NCBI GenBank assembly: GCA_014773175.1 | Contig: VXCM01001341.1 | Location: 55,529 to 119,528 of the forward strand | DNA length: 64,000 nucleotides | Source of the DNA: Lucifuga dentata | Taxonomy: Eukaryota; Chordata; Actinopteri; Ophidiiformes; Bythitidae | Direction of reading: 5' to 3' | Part shown: in pieces, positions 1 through 15,100 of the stretch | How positions within the stretch are numbered: the first letter of the stretch is position 1 | How the letters are laid out: the number at the start of each line of letters is the position of its first letter | Position numbers and translations under genes: made by a program | The notes under the pieces: model-generated | What the model saw: only the letters and a program-made list of their open reading frames with translations | What the model was told of the DNA's origin: nothing | The model's database searches: none

Positions 1-167
1 GAAGTTGTTTGGATGAGCAGTTCTCAAATTGAGCTGTGCTGGTAAAAAGTAGTCCGTGCGGCAGGATACACTCTGGGGTCTCGAGGATGTGCAGAACAAA
101 ATTATGTGTGCTGTGGTAAATAAAGTCCGGCCCGTTCTGAACACGTTTTCAACGAGCACTGCACTAG
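1..167 (+). mobile_element. Helitron-like element, 3' part
   Basis: It begins inside the element at the window edge and ends GCACTGCACTAG before a T, the same 3' end as the other copies. It shares the GAAGTTGTTTGGATGAGC and CAGGATACACTC segments with the copies at 2255 and 13671. Confidence 0.6.
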
Positions 168-3100
168 TTAGCCATAAAGACACAAACATTTACAATGAAT
201 GGTGCAGCTGAATTTGCCTTTTTATTTTGTTCTTTCATTCTGTTTTCTCCTGTGATCAAGGTGCACAGAAACAAAAGAAAATTGGCTTTTATAAGAAACA
301 TTAACAATTCCAACCAACCATTAACAATTCCAACCAACCAAATCCTCAAATCTGCAAACAAGGAAGTCATCTCAGTCTCAGGTCACAGCTCATCCCAATA
401 GGACAGTGTTAACGGAGCGCAATTAAAGGCCATATAATTACAGTAGGCACTTCAACAGAGCCAAACCCGTAATGTTCTCTTCCAGGAATTCCAGGAATGG
501 GTGTGACTGTTCACTAAAAGTAGTCGTGGATGTGCCTGGCTTACAAAGCCGTCCCTATAATTACCATCCCTGACAGTCTCTGGGCTCTGGTCTCAGGGTA
601 ATGGGTGCATAATTAGTCATTCTGATTTAAGTTTAAGTAGTTAATAATTGACATTTAAAATGCAGTTGAAAATAGTAACAAAATGCATCTTTCCATGCTT
701 TCGAATGTTGAATTTCAGAATCTATTAACAATGCAAGAATATGTCTGAAGCCAAGACTATGTTGTGGACCTTTTATTCCAGTATGACCCAAATCAGAAAG
801 TCTGAATGTAAAACCATTAATTATCTGCTTACTGCCATCTAAAAATATTTTAAAATATGACTGGGCACTTTTAAAGTCATAAAAGGCTGATGATAGGTTT
901 AATGTTTAATGGATAGTGCACAGTACTGGGAATGACATATTACATAAATATTAAAGTGAAAAGTAATTAAAGGACCATACCACCCATTTTGCATGTTTGA
1001 GCCTAATATATTCAATTTTCATACATGTTACATTACTGACAATCATTTCCCAAAGGATAAAACTGTATTTCAGCTTCCCTGATATTTTGCAAAATCTCTT
1101 AATCTTTCAAAATCAAATATTCAAGTGATACACCCACCTTAAAAATCAATGTTTCGCCTGGTAATAGTTATGCAGCCTTATGAAGTCGCAGTCATTTAAA
1201 TTTTTCAATAAACACAGGTCTTTTTTTGGGACTATATTCCCTGGTGGAGACATACATTCACNATTTTTCAATAAACACAGGTCTTTTTTTGGGACTATAT
1301 TCCCTGGTGGAGACATACATTCACTCCAAGTTTTTTATTGCTAAACTTACGAAACTTCTAAAAAACCTGAATACACGTCTTGTTCGCGATGATGGATTAC
1401 CTATCCCAAGATTGTTTCAAGTATCAACAAGTTGATTTTAATAGAGTACCAGAATGAACTGAAACCAATGGAGGTCTGGAAGGTAAGAAAAACATTTTTA
1501 ATTTGCTGTTCCAGTGGTATGCTTTGGGAAATGATTGTCAGTAACGTTATGTGTATAAAAATGGAATATATTAGGCTCAAACATGCAAAATGGATGGTAT
1601 GGTCCTTTAAAAGTGACAATGCTGGATGATTTTTTATTTATTTTAAGTTTATATTATAAATGCAGACTTCTGCTTAAGTACTGCTTGCCATACAGCCACA
1701 TACGAGCCCAACAGCTGTGAGCCATTTGTGGGTCGTCTCCGTGGTGTGTTCAAATGCAACTTTTAACAGCAGGCGTAAGGTGACACGAGGTGACAGGCTG
1801 AGGCTAGATAGCTTTTTGTTTTGTTTTTGCTTTTGAGATCAGCTTGATGTTTAGCATTACTAAATCTTTTTTGGTTTGTCTCTGAAAAAGGTGATATTAG
1901 TATGTGCTTCCTGCCCATGGCCTTTTTTTTTTTTTTTTTTANTTTTTTTTTTTTTTTTTAAACTTAACTTCTCAAATTTGTTAAATTGATATCATGTTAA
2001 TTACAGGTGAAACTGACTTCTTGGGTTACAATAACTCAACAGGGCCTCTCAAAATGAAAATGAGAATGAAACTGAAACCTCCAAATGTGTAAAATGCTCT
2101 AAAGTCCAAAGCGTTTGCTGTAGATAAAGACAAGGACATTCCGTTCTATTGAACAATCATTTTATTTTGATGCTGGCAACTGAAAGGAAGATGAAGTCCT
2201 TTGTGACCAAACCAGAATGCATCCACTCTAACTACTAAGTCATTGGAGCAGGTACCTAACTATAAAGGCAGAAATCTGTCTGTGGCACCAACATCTCCAG
2301 AACCCAGCACTGTATGAAGTTGAAATTCAGCAGGTTTATTGCTCAGGACCCAAGGACGTGCAGCATCATGTGTGAAGTTGTTTGGATGAGCGGTTCTCAA
2401 ATTGAGCTGTGCTGGTTAAAAGTAGTCCATACAGCAGGATACACTCCAGGCGCGGTAGCATATGCTCTGCTCCATGGCCACTTACAGCAGGCTGCAGTGC
2501 AACCATAAAGTCCGGCCTGTTCCGAACAGGCACGTTTTGAACATGCACTGCACTAGTCAATTTAAAATAATTATCTAATTTAGCATAGAATTTTTAGAAT
2601 AACTGTAAATTGGTTACAAATACTGGGATTCAGCACAAGCCCATGCAAGTGGAAAACACCATTTCCTCTTTTTCTTGGTTATAATGATTAATAAATAAAT
2701 AAACATTGTCTGACCAGCACTTTGACTTGCTGTGCTTGATTTCTGAAACAGCTTAGCATCATATCACCGACATATTTCAGTCAAAAACTCCATTGATCAC
2801 TGATTTAATATGATTGAATTAAGCGATTACATACCAACGGTTCATGCTCGACTTAGTACAAATACTAAGTGAATATATTCTTCTATAATACACGTTAATC
2901 ACTCACAGAGGTGGGTCATACTTTTTGGTTATGTTCCATTACACTTATTACATTTGTCTGCTGTGTTTGTCTTACCTTTTAAATTCTGGATAGGTCTCAT
3001 CTGTTTCACACATCTGTTAAACTGCAATCACAAACTCATCTAACCTTATGACAGTAACAAACCCCACACCTGCTGCACCTCCAGTCTCTCTGTGCTGTTT

Positions 3101-6100
3101 GTGTGGTCATAAAAATGGCCAGGAAGCTGTGTGGCCCAAAGCAGCTGCTTGAAATCTGATTCTTAGATGTGGGATTACGCTGCGGACACATTAACTCTCA
3201 TACATCCAAAAAATAATCCCAACAGCCTATATACAAGCCCATTTTCCTTCAGAGAAACTTTTATGGAAGATAAATAGGGTCATAAAGATCTGAATTTAAA
3301 TCAACACTGAATTTAAAGCCACAAATTCAGATCTTAAAATTCAAGTTGCGTATATTCAAAAGGCAATGTTCAGGTTGCTCAAATTCAGTTTGAAAAAATT
3401 CAGATTAAAAAAATTCAAGTAGACCATCTGGACAGAACATACCAAGGATAGGCAATCAAACTGAGCTGCAATCAATCCTACTTTTGGCCAATCAGCTTGC
3501 GTTCTGCCATAATTTCACAAGTAGAAGAAGAAGGAGGAGTAGTCATTGAACAATGGTGGCCAACAATGGGTGCATTTACTCCACTTTATTACCGTTATTG
3601 TCTAATTAAACTGCATTTAAATATGAAAGGATGTTCATTAAACAAACTGTATAGGTAGAAGTGGCCATATTTTTTTCTGCAAGCTTGTGGATAGAATGTG
3701 ACACAAATTGACACAGTACCGTTTAATATTTAAATGCAGTTTAATGAGACGTTAACATTAATAAAGTGGAATAAATGCACCCATCATTGGCCGCCATTGT
3801 TTGAATGACTACTCTTTTTTTCTTCTACTTGTGAAATTACAGCAGAGCACAAGCTGATAGGCCAAAAGTAGCCTGATTGCAGCCTGATTTGATTGCCTAT
3901 CCTTGGTAACCTGGATGTTCTACTTGAATTGTTTTGATCTGAATTTGTTCGATCTGAATTATTTCAACCTGAATTATTCAAACCGAATCTTTTCAATCTG
4001 AATTTGAGCAACCTGAATAATATTGCATTTTGAAAATATGCAACTTGAATGAGATCTGAATTTGTGGCTTTAAATTCAGTGTTGATTTAAATTCAGATCT
4101 TTATGACCCTATTTATNTCTGAATTTGTGGCTTTAAATTCAGTGTTGATTTAAATTCAGATCTTTATGACCCTATTTATCTTCTATAGACTTGAAATTTC
4201 TTTGGCTCTTAGCATGCTATCAGACGCCCTCAGGTGCTGGTTGGCATGATAGGCTGCGTGATTATATCTGGAGTCTATGTGAGGCTCCAAAAGAACATAA
4301 ACAGACAGATACCTCTTTTTAATCAGGGACTTTTCAGAACATCTATCAGGAACAATTTGCACCTCCTTGATCTGAACATCCCTATCTGAGCCTTTGTCCC
4401 AAATTTTCTAATTTACCATCCTCCTCCTCACTGTTCTGCTGCCCCCTGTGACTGTTTGCTAAATGGCATTTTTGGGAAGCTCAACCTGTTAAACCTGTTA
4501 AAGCCCAAGAAGAAAATTTAAGGTGACATTGGTGAATTAATAAGTTTATTCTTATGTAGTTCTGAATTTAAATCAACACTCCAGGTTTACAAGCGGAACC
4601 TCATACTAATGCTGAACTTAAATAAGCATGTATCTAAAACAAGCCGCCACTCTAGTTGCAGTCCATCTTGGCTTTGCACACCAGCATCTCGTGCTAGTGA
4701 CTGACATGTTTAGCTCCACGTTATATTCAGCATTGAATTTACAAATGTGGTAAACGTGTGTCTGAAAACCCGAGTACGCTGTTGTGAACAGAAATGACAC
4801 GCTAACAGATAAAGACAGGTACTAGATGTGGTGAAAACAAAGACAGGTATGGTTTTAGGTTTTTTTTTTTGTTTTTTTTTTTGCATTTCTGTTAATTTCC
4901 CAGCTTTGATTGCTTATTTTAACGGCATTTCTCACTTGCTTTCCCAAACAGGCAAACATCTGGTCACATGCCTGCTTCATCAAACTCTGGACTACCAGTT
5001 GAGTATGTGTGTGTGTGTGTCCATTGAGCGACAGAGTGGATGATCTGCACTCGGGGTATGATGGCATGGAGCTAATCATAGCTGAGATTAGACACACTTC
5101 AGCAGGTTACTGATAGTCACTTGGCTCCAATAAGCTTTAAGCATTAGCCTAATACAGGACAGGCTGTCTGAATAACAAGACACTCTGCTGGAGCTGAATC
5201 CTCTAATCATTTATTCTCATCAAAAACACTCCTCACTCTCCAGCCTCTTCTTTTACATGATCCCAAGCAGCATTATTGTGTATATGCCACATAGTGTGTG
5301 TGGTATCTCCTGCACTGTTGCTTTATGTAATTTATCTGATATCTGTAGATCTAAAATGACAAAAAAAAAAAACTCAAATTACAGAGGTCCAAATGGTAGG
5401 GTGTTTATATTATATACAAATGAAATCAAGAAGACATTGTAAGTAATACCAGTGTCTTCAAGATAAAAGAAAAACAAAAACACATGGTTGAGATCGCTAT
5501 GGTGACAAGTTAAATATTCCTTTCATATTTGACCCAAGAATGAAGCAAAGTCATTCTTGGGTCCAATTCTTGGGTCAGTGTAAAAGTAACAAAAGAAAGG
5601 AATATGCTGTTTCAACAACCTGAACAGCTTGTACTGTAGGAGAAAAGGCAAATACAACAGAGCAGCCTGAGCATGTTTAAAGGACCATACCACCTATTTT
5701 GCATGTTTGAGCCTAATATATATTCAATTTTCATACATATAAGGTTACTGACAATCATTTCCCAAAGCATACGACTGGAACGGTGAGTTAAAAAATGTTT
5801 GCCATTGGTTTCAGTTCATTCTGGTACGCTATTAAAATCAGCTTGTTGATACTTGAAACGTTCTTAGGATAGGTAATCCATCATCACCAACAAGACATGT
5901 ATTCAGGGTTTTTTTAGAAGTTTCGTAATTTTAGTGTTTAAGCGCAATAAGAAGCGTGGAGTGAATGTATGTCTCCACTGGGGAATATAGTCCCAAAAGA
6001 AGACCTGTTTTATGGAAACATGTAAAAGACAGTGATTTCATAAGGCTGCATAACTATTAGCAGGAGAAACATGGATTTATGGCTTCAATATTTGATTTTG

Positions 6101-9100
6101 AAAGATTAAGAGATTTTAAAAAATATCAGGAAAGCTGAAATACAGTTTTATCCTTTGGGAAATGATTGTCAGTCACATACATGTATGAAAATTGAATATA
6201 TGAGGCTCAAACATGTAAAATGGATGGTATGATCCTTTAACCCAGCAAGTTATTAAATGGTCAGTATGTTTGTAAAAGCTCACAGAACACAAAATATGAC
6301 TGACAAATGGGACAAGCCTCATGTTATCCACACCAAATCGACTCAACAACAACCTGATGGAAAACACAGCAGGAGTGAGACATGGATCCATTAATTTAGC
6401 GATGCCAACATCACAAACAACAGCTGTTATAAAGTGTGTGGTTACTGTGGTATCAAATGTACCATCGCTGCTCAGATCTAACTCGTTAAAAGCGTCGTCT
6501 AGGTCATACCTACGCACTGTCAAGCTATGAGTTTGAGTTTCCAACAGCTGCAATATCTGACCATACTATAGCACTGATGTCATCTAATTTGTCTGGCAAT
6601 TTTTTTTTTTTTTTTTTTTNTTTTTTTTTTTTTTTTTGTGTTTTAACAATGTAATTACCTTCAACACATAGCGTAAATCTGTTTAATATATAATGACTTA
6701 ATGATACTTAAGAGTCTGAAAGCACACAAAGCACCCTGGCTGTAGGCGTTCTCTTTCAGGGACTTTGGTACTTAGTTACTGTTAGGAGACGAGCTGTAGT
6801 GTATTAAGTCAAGACAGACACTCAGTACGTTTACATAAATGTTAAACCTTCAATTATACTTGGATTAAGGCAGTAAATTCATTTTTTCCCCAACATTATA
6901 CACCTTAATTAGATTGAAATCGGCATAAATCAGAAATCTCTGAGCAACAGATCTAGATTATGTAATTGTAAATTGATTTATTCAGGCATGTAAGCGTAAT
7001 AATCGGAGTAAGCCGCCTCTGCACGCATTTCCTCACCAGGCAGACCCCTCGCATTCTCCGAATGCAGAGTATTCTGCATTAGGAGTATTCCAGTATTCCT
7101 GTTAATTCTGTGTATGTATATGTCTTACTCATGTTATCGTCTTATAGGACTATACCACCCATTTTGCATATTTGAGCTTAATATATTCCATTTTCATACA
7201 CGTAAGGTTACTGACAATCATTTTCCAAAGGATAAAACCATATTTCAGATCCCCTGATTTTTTCAAAACCTCTTAATCTTTCAAAATCAAATAGTTTTGC
7301 CTGCTAAAAGTTATGAAAAATTATCAAGTCACAGTCATTAAAATTTTTCCATAAACACAGGTCTTCTTTTGGGACTATATTCCCTGGTGGANCAAGTCAC
7401 AGTCATTAAAATTTTTCCATAAACACAGGTCTTCTTTTGGGACTATATTCCCTGGTGGAAACATACATTCATACATACATTTTTATTGTGCTTAAATGCT
7501 AAAATTACGCAACTTCGAAAAAAACCTGAATACATGTCTTGTTGGTGATGATGGATTACCCCTGCAAAATGGGTGGTATGATCCTTTAATCAGAACAGAC
7601 AAATAATGGCATTATAGTGTGCATGTAAGTACTGAGTGTTATGATGATGTGCTACCATCAAACCTGTTTGGAAAATCTCTTGTTAAAAATTAACGTTTGC
7701 CTCACTAAACTGACACGTTCGTTTTATTCGGTAAACATTTTAACTTTGTGCTTCTGCTAAAGGAAACTGCTGCTGTGTGGCAGAAAAGTGATCTGAGCTC
7801 GACCCACTCTGGCTACATCTCAGAGAACCACAATGAGACAGTTTGTTTATTAAAGAAATCAACAGGAAGAAACTGTAATTGAAAACAGGATCAATACAAA
7901 CAAATATGTTTTGATATGGCTGGTTGGAAACACTGCAAGCAGTTCTTCAATGGAACCATGTTTCCATTCCCAACCTTAAACACAACCCAAACCAACATAT
8001 TAACAACCAGTATCTTCATCCAGAGCCAAACGGGACGGCGCAGAACCTTTCCAGTTCAGCAGAGCAGAAATGGTTCGCTACAGAAATATCCAAAAACACC
8101 AGAGAGACAGAAAGTGAGAAAAGGCAGTTCAGATTAAGAAAATCAAAGTTTAAAAATGGCCTCAGATTTAGCACTGAGCAAATAAACAGGGGATCGACCA
8201 AATCCAAAACCAACCAGAAAACAGGAGAGGGAGGGGGGGCTGGGCTGCATCCACAACTCACTGTGTTCCTCTCTCTGTTTGGCTCCTTTTCCACACACAC
8301 ACACACATACACACACACACAGAGAGAAGTGTGTTTTCCTGCCAGACAGATGATAGCATGTTGCCTGCATGTCAGCGAGCGGCACACAGAATTTTACTGA
8401 TACCACAGCAATGCATCCAGCATTTTCATTGGTATTTCTGCTCGAGAATTACACCAATATTTGTTACAATAAAAACATGGAGTGTAAACAGATAAACTGC
8501 TTGGCTGCGTTTTGGCGAGAGCTTTATACCCAGTAACTCAATAAACATGTGTTTGACAGGACGCCAGCCTGGATACTGGCAATACCCAAACTGTTTAGCT
8601 TCTGCTCAAAAACTACTGCATTCTCGGATCATGATAAAGATGATTTCCTGATCTTTGTTCAGTTTTTGCCAGAATAATGTTTACGTTCAATGATGTAAAA
8701 ATCAGAGCAGTACAGCTGAATTAATGTTGGCATGTGAGGCACTCTCTAAAATACACTCATTATGGTATTGGTACACACTGGGGTAATTATGGTAATCCTA
8801 CAGCTGCCTCATGGGGGCTCATAAGGAAGTCAGCAAGGAAACACCATTTCCATCGGTCAAATCAGCGGATCTGTTTCCGAGAAAACTTGTAACCCTCCAA
8901 CTCCTCTACCCTGCCAGGTGTGAAGGTACGCCCCCTTCATACAGCAACTGGCTAAGGCTGGTTTCACGTGCTAAGCGTTTAGCATTGCCGCTGCTCCGCT
9001 TGTTCATGAGCGGAGTCTGAGCAGCACCGCTCAACCAAGCGCTGACAGGAAGTGCTTGTTGCTAATGACATGTTGATGGTTGATGGTTACCATGGGTGAT

Positions 9101-12100
9101 TTTTGCACATTCGTGGTCCAAATCGGGTTTCCAGGTCAAATCGGTAACAACATGGACATTGCAACAAAGAAGCCTCTGGCTCTTCTTCTCACCTGGAGAA
9201 GAAAAGCGAAAAAATGGCGAATGATGAGTCACCGTTCTAAACTGCTCTAGACAGGTTGAGCTTCTCCTCCATCGCTGCAGTGCTTCTGTTTACGTGACGT
9301 ACAGCTGTTCTCTGATTGGTTGGGCGTTGGAAAGGTCAGCGTCGGAAAGGTCAAAGTTGAACATAATTGAACTTTGAGCGCCACATCGAAATGGAGAATC
9401 TGAGCGCTGCATGGCACTCAAGGTGGCGTGACGTGACATTAGGAGTCACCGCTCAGCTCCCAATACACAATAATGTAACGCCCAGGTCAGCGCAATGCTC
9501 AACGCTCATCGTGTGAAACAGCCTAACGGTGTTGAAGTGTAAAGTGGGGAGGTGTTAATTTCTCTCTTGTACTCCACAAAGAGAGCTGAAAGTTCAACTG
9601 TGATCCATTATCTCTGTTTATAATTGAGAGGAGATCGCTTAAAGTGAAAGTTTGAGTCGGTTTTCTTGACTTTTTTTGCCGGTTTTCTAATCGTGTTGAG
9701 ATTTCAAAAACAAAGACGAGCACACGCACACACATCTCCCTGTTCTGTCTCTATGACAGCAGCTTTTCAGCCCACCTTCACCTGTGAAGGTAATCCTGAA
9801 AAGATAATAACTACAGCGTTGGAAGCCTTTAGTGGTAGTTTAGCAGTTAACTGAATTATAATTTGATTAGAATTTCTGTTTAAAAAAATGAAGTATATAC
9901 ACAACATGGTTTAATGGAACTATTAAATGATTTCTTAATTATTTTTTTTTTAATTATGGATTTCTTTAATAATGGCAAAAGTTCATAGGCTCTGGTGTTT
10001 TGGCGTCTCTTCTTCCAGGCAACAACTGTCTCTTACCAAGATTTCCAGCTTTCGGTACATGCAAATTCAGGACCCCACCTCTCAACAACAACAACAACAA
10101 CAACAGAGGAACAGCCAAACAGTAAAGATAAAAAAACAAAAAACAAAACAGTATCTATCAGGTAGCTTTGAGAGTAACTTCAGACTGTGGAATCTTTTAA
10201 CTACATACAATAAGTTTTTTCCCCCTTTTGTTCAGCTTTTGTCTTAAAATATCTCTTAAAACACTTTTATTAGGAAAAAGAGGCCCTTTGTCTCTTCAGG
10301 CTTACTAAATCTAAATTTAATGAGCCAATACTGACATGTGAAAGATGGTGAATGAATACAGTGGCATGCTGTGACATTCCTCCTAATGTGTAATCCCTTC
10401 AGTCAGGGGTTAACAAAAGACAAAACGTTCTTCCAGTGAATCCCAGAAGACCTACTTTGTACTTTAATGATGTGCTTTCATCTCCTCAGACCATACAAAG
10501 CACCGGAAAAACATCCCCCCATGCTGTTCAACGTGCGAGCGTGTGTGTGTGTGTGGGTTTGTGTGGCAGCGAGGCAGACGGTGTGTTTGCTTCCCAGCGT
10601 GCACAGACATGGCTCTCCTGTAGAAACTTATGACTTATGATGGAGACAAAACACCCAAGCCAGTTTCCAAAAAACAAATGAGAGAAGTAAACACTGCGGA
10701 ATATACACACACACACCCGCCTCCCTTCTTTCCGGAGAGGAAACAGCTTCTGAACTCTTTTTGCCTCGTAAAACTTTTTATGAATGAGTTCAGACAAAAA
10801 ATATAAGCCGTATATTAATTAAAAAAAAAAAAAAAAAAAAAAAACTCTTCTTTCCATCATTAATACAGCTCACAAATGACTGAGTCTGCAAATCAAATGC
10901 TACTCAACACAAAGTTGGTTCTCGCACCAAAAAAATAAAATAACGGAGTGTGCTTTGCTCAGAGACACTTTAAACAGTGGCTCCCAGCTCAGGCCAGATG
11001 CTTTAGACTTTACTGCACACACTTAATACCCACAGTTACTCCACTTGCCTGCGATCCTTTCAGAATCCTTTCAGAGGCTTGAATACTTTATCCAGCAGGG
11101 GGCAACATGAGGACTGAAACATAAAAACCATACCTGATCTGCACCAGAACAACTTCAAAAACACTTTCAAATTTTCAACTGTGTAAATGTGGCAACAATC
11201 GAGGAAATCTGCATTTTTCTTATGTTAAAGGAACATCCTGGTTTTTTTCGGTGGTTTTGTATATTTGAGCCCAATAAATAATACCTGCATACCTGTTATG
11301 TTACTGCCAACCATTTTCCAAAGCATAAAATCATATTTTAGTTTTATTGCTACTAGTACAGTGCCCGTATAAAACGTGCCTGTTCGGAATGGGCCGGACT
11401 TCATGGTGTGCATCACAGCCTTCCGTAAGTGCATGTGGAGTGGAGCATATGCTGCCACGCCCAGAGCGTATCCTGCCGTGTACAGACTACTTTTTTTTAT
11501 CAGCACAGCTCAATTTGAGAACCGCTCATCCAAACAACTTTGCATGCGACACTGCACGTCCTTGGGTCCTGAGCAATAAACCTGCCAAATATCAACTTCA
11601 TCCAGGGCCGGGTTCTAGAGATGTTGGTGCCACAGATGGACAAAGAAATTGTCTTTATAGATAGTTATTTTTTTTTTAAAATCCCCCAATTTTTCAAAAC
11701 CAAATGTTCAGGTGATACAACCACCTTAAAAGTTTGCTATCCTTCAATGTTTTGCCTGGTAACACACATGCCTGAATGTAGGAGACACGGCTATTTTAAT
11801 TTCTCTGGTAAAAGCAGTCTTTTCTCATGGGACTATATTTCCAGGCGGAGACATACATTTTCTTCCCTGTAGCTCTGTGTTGGATTGGTTAAATAAAGTT
11901 ATTTTCACAAAAATTAATAATGACATGCGGTTCGCTGTGATGGATTTACTACCTCAAACATGTTTCAAGTCTCTAGAAGTTGATTTTTCTTATAGCGTCC
12001 TGGAATGAAATGAAACCAATGGCGGTGTGGAAGGTAGGAAAAACAATTAAAAAATGTACTGCTCCAATAGTATGCTTTTTGAAAATGTTTGGCAGTAATG

Positions 12101-15100
12101 TAACGTGTATGTGGGTAGTATTTACTGGGCTCAAACATGCAAAATCACTGGTGTGGTCCTTTAAGGAGGCCAAAGGTAATGCAGAAGAGGCAACAAGGTA
12201 TGTGAAGCCATTAAGTAAATCCCACTGCGCTCATAACTGTCAGTGGGTTCACAGGTTGTCACAGTTGTGCGGCTGACCTGCCAAAACTTGACGTTGCTGC
12301 CCCACAATTTTGTAGGTAATGCATTTTGCAAAGGTGTAACATTAATTCTGGAGGACATGCATTACCAGTGCACATGTGGCAGCCATCTTGCACATGTATT
12401 GTTAATGTTGAGTATAAACTGGGGCTCGCACAACTAAAGCTTGGTACAGAGGTGTTATTTAGAGAGAAAAACAACTGTCATGACAATATGATCCTGTTTT
12501 GTTCCCATCCACAGGGAGTTCAGAGTGTTATGACTGCTGGTACAAACAGCGAGTAAAAAAGCCACGATTCCCAGTGCAGCAGCTGCAGTATTTACCTGTT
12601 TTATTGGGACATAATAACTAGGAACATGCCGGATTCAATAACACAGAACACCTCTGATCTGCAGGTCTGGGAGCTGCCACACAACAACAACCTGAGGGAA
12701 TGAACACTGTCTGGCCTGCCAACTTGTCTTTTCCAGCTATCAGCCTTCCTCGCTTTAATGAAGCTTGGCTTTACTACCGGAGACCTTTGCCTATAAACTG
12801 CCAAATAAATAGCACAACAATGCAATGAGAGCCGTAGTGCCCATGTGTGTTTAGATAAGTTCTGTTTTAAGGCAGGGGTGTCGTGACTAATGGCAGTGGA
12901 TTCGCTTAAATCATGTCCACTTCTTCAGTAAGTAGCTTAGTTTATAACAAAGCCTGTCAGCCCCTTGGATAGTAAGATAAAAATTGCACAAACACAGTAG
13001 TTCTGCATAATACCTCTTTCAAACAGGAGTCGCACATATGACGCAGGTCTACTGAAAGCGTGCTTAAACTGTGTCTGATCCATTCGTGACATGTCGTCAA
13101 AGGTTAATCCCTCGTGTTGGTGCTCACAGAGATTCAAATCCAAACTGTAGCTACATATACATTCCTGCCAAACCACACAGACAGAATTCACTACATTTAT
13201 TTGGATTTGGTACAAACTCAAAAAAAAGAGTGAGCGAGAGAGTCTCTCTCGCTCACTCTTTTTTAAAGTCTTGGTTCATTGGCTAAATGTGAACAATGAT
13301 AACATTAAATTTCCATCGCTAAGAGAATCATCTGCACAAGAAAACCAAGAATCTTTCAACCCAGAAGTGAAGCCAGGCCAGATGATGTACTTTTAGATCG
13401 ACAGACTGTTGGTTTATCCGATGCCAATTCAGTCTGGAGGAAGGATAAAAGTGCCATTTTTTTTTACCCTCAGGCCGTGTTCTGGGACAAACTGAAACCA
13501 GGAGGGTTTTAGGCAAGTGTGGCCAAATGATCTGGACCTCATGGCTTAGAATAGTGGATGAGTCCCGATCTAGAACCAGATCTACCTTCATTCTCCTGGA
13601 TATCCTGACAGTTTTCACTCCTGCTTTCCTCTCTTTGTCCTCTCACTGAACAAATAAAACTCACATCTAATCTAACTATAAACCCAGAAATCTCTGTCTG
13701 TCTGTCTGTGGCACCAACATCTCTAGAACCCAGCACCGTATGAAGTTGAAATTCAGCAGGTTTATTGCTCAGGACCCAGGGACGTGCAGTGTCGCGTGAA
13801 AAGTTGTTTGGATGAGCAGTTCTAGAATTGAGCTGTGCCAGTAAAAAGTCATCTGCGCGGCAGGATACGCTCTGGGTGCGGTGGCAGGATATGCTCCAGG
13901 CAAGCCTGTGTATGCTCCGGTCCATGGGCACTAATGGCAGGCTGCAGCGCATCTCAAAAGCCCAGCCCAGCCCAGTCCGAACATCACATTTTCAATGGGC
14001 ACTGCGCTAGTTTCTTAAATTTAGAGAAAAGATCATTTCCACACAGGCAACAAGTTATCCATGTCGGCACATGTTTGTGTGCTATGACATCTTACGGCAG
14101 CACACAAGAGGAATGTGACTGCAGCATTATTACAGCATGAGTAGCTTGCGTGGTGTTTGCAGTAATTTTAGTAACAGGACCAGTATAAGCAGCAAGAGCA
14201 AAAATAGTGAGTGTATTAGTCTTAGAGGGAGACGTAGTAGTAGTGGCAGCAGTAGGACAATTAACAATAATAGTATTTGCCATGAAGTAGCAGCAACACT
14301 GATAATTATAGCAGTGGAAGTCGTACTAACTTAGGCTTTTGTATTAAAGGACCATACCACCCATTTTGCACGTTTCAGCCTAATATATTCAGTTTCCATA
14401 CATGTAAGGTTACTGACAATCATTTCCCAAAGCATACTACTGGAACGGTGAATTAAAAATGTTTTTCCTACCTTCCAGACCTCCACTGGTTTCAGTTCAT
14501 TCTGGTACGCTATTAAAATCAACTTGTTCATACTTGAAACGTTCTTGGATAGGTAATCCATCATCATGAACAAGACGTGTATTCAGGTTTTTTTTTAGAA
14601 GTTTTATAATTTTAGCGTTCAAGCGCAATAAAAAGCGTGGAGTGAATGTATGTCTCCACCGGGGAATGTAGTCCCAAAAGAAGACCTGTGTTTATGGAAA
14701 AATTTAAAGGACTGTGACTTCATAAGGCTGCATAACTATTAGCAGGCGAAACATCAATTTTTAAGGTGGGTATATCGCTTCAGTATTTGATTTTGAAAGA
14801 TAAAGAGATTTTACAAAATATCAGGAAAGCTGAAATACAGTTTTATCCTTTGGGAAATGATTGTCAGTAACGTAACATGTATGAAAACTGAATATAATAG
14901 GCTCAAAAATGCAAAATGATGTTATGGTCCTTTAATTGTTTTGCGTGTCCTTTACCCTTGACCCTCCCTCTTCCCTCTGAATGACTGTATTTTTATTCTA
15001 ATCTCAGAAGACAATGTGACAATATTTTGATGCTTTCATTTAACATTTAACCCAAATTAGATGTGGAAATAACATTCCAGTCATATAAAGATAACCAAAA

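Noticed and set aside
1203..1325. Apparent 60-bp tandem duplication inside T1 copy a
   Set aside because: Copies are exact and joined by one N; other T1 copies have a single copy, so it is an assembly artefact.
7924..8400. 158-codon plus-strand frame
   Set aside because: No domain, runs through a (CA)n tract, and an equally long frame exists on the other strand; intronic chance frame.
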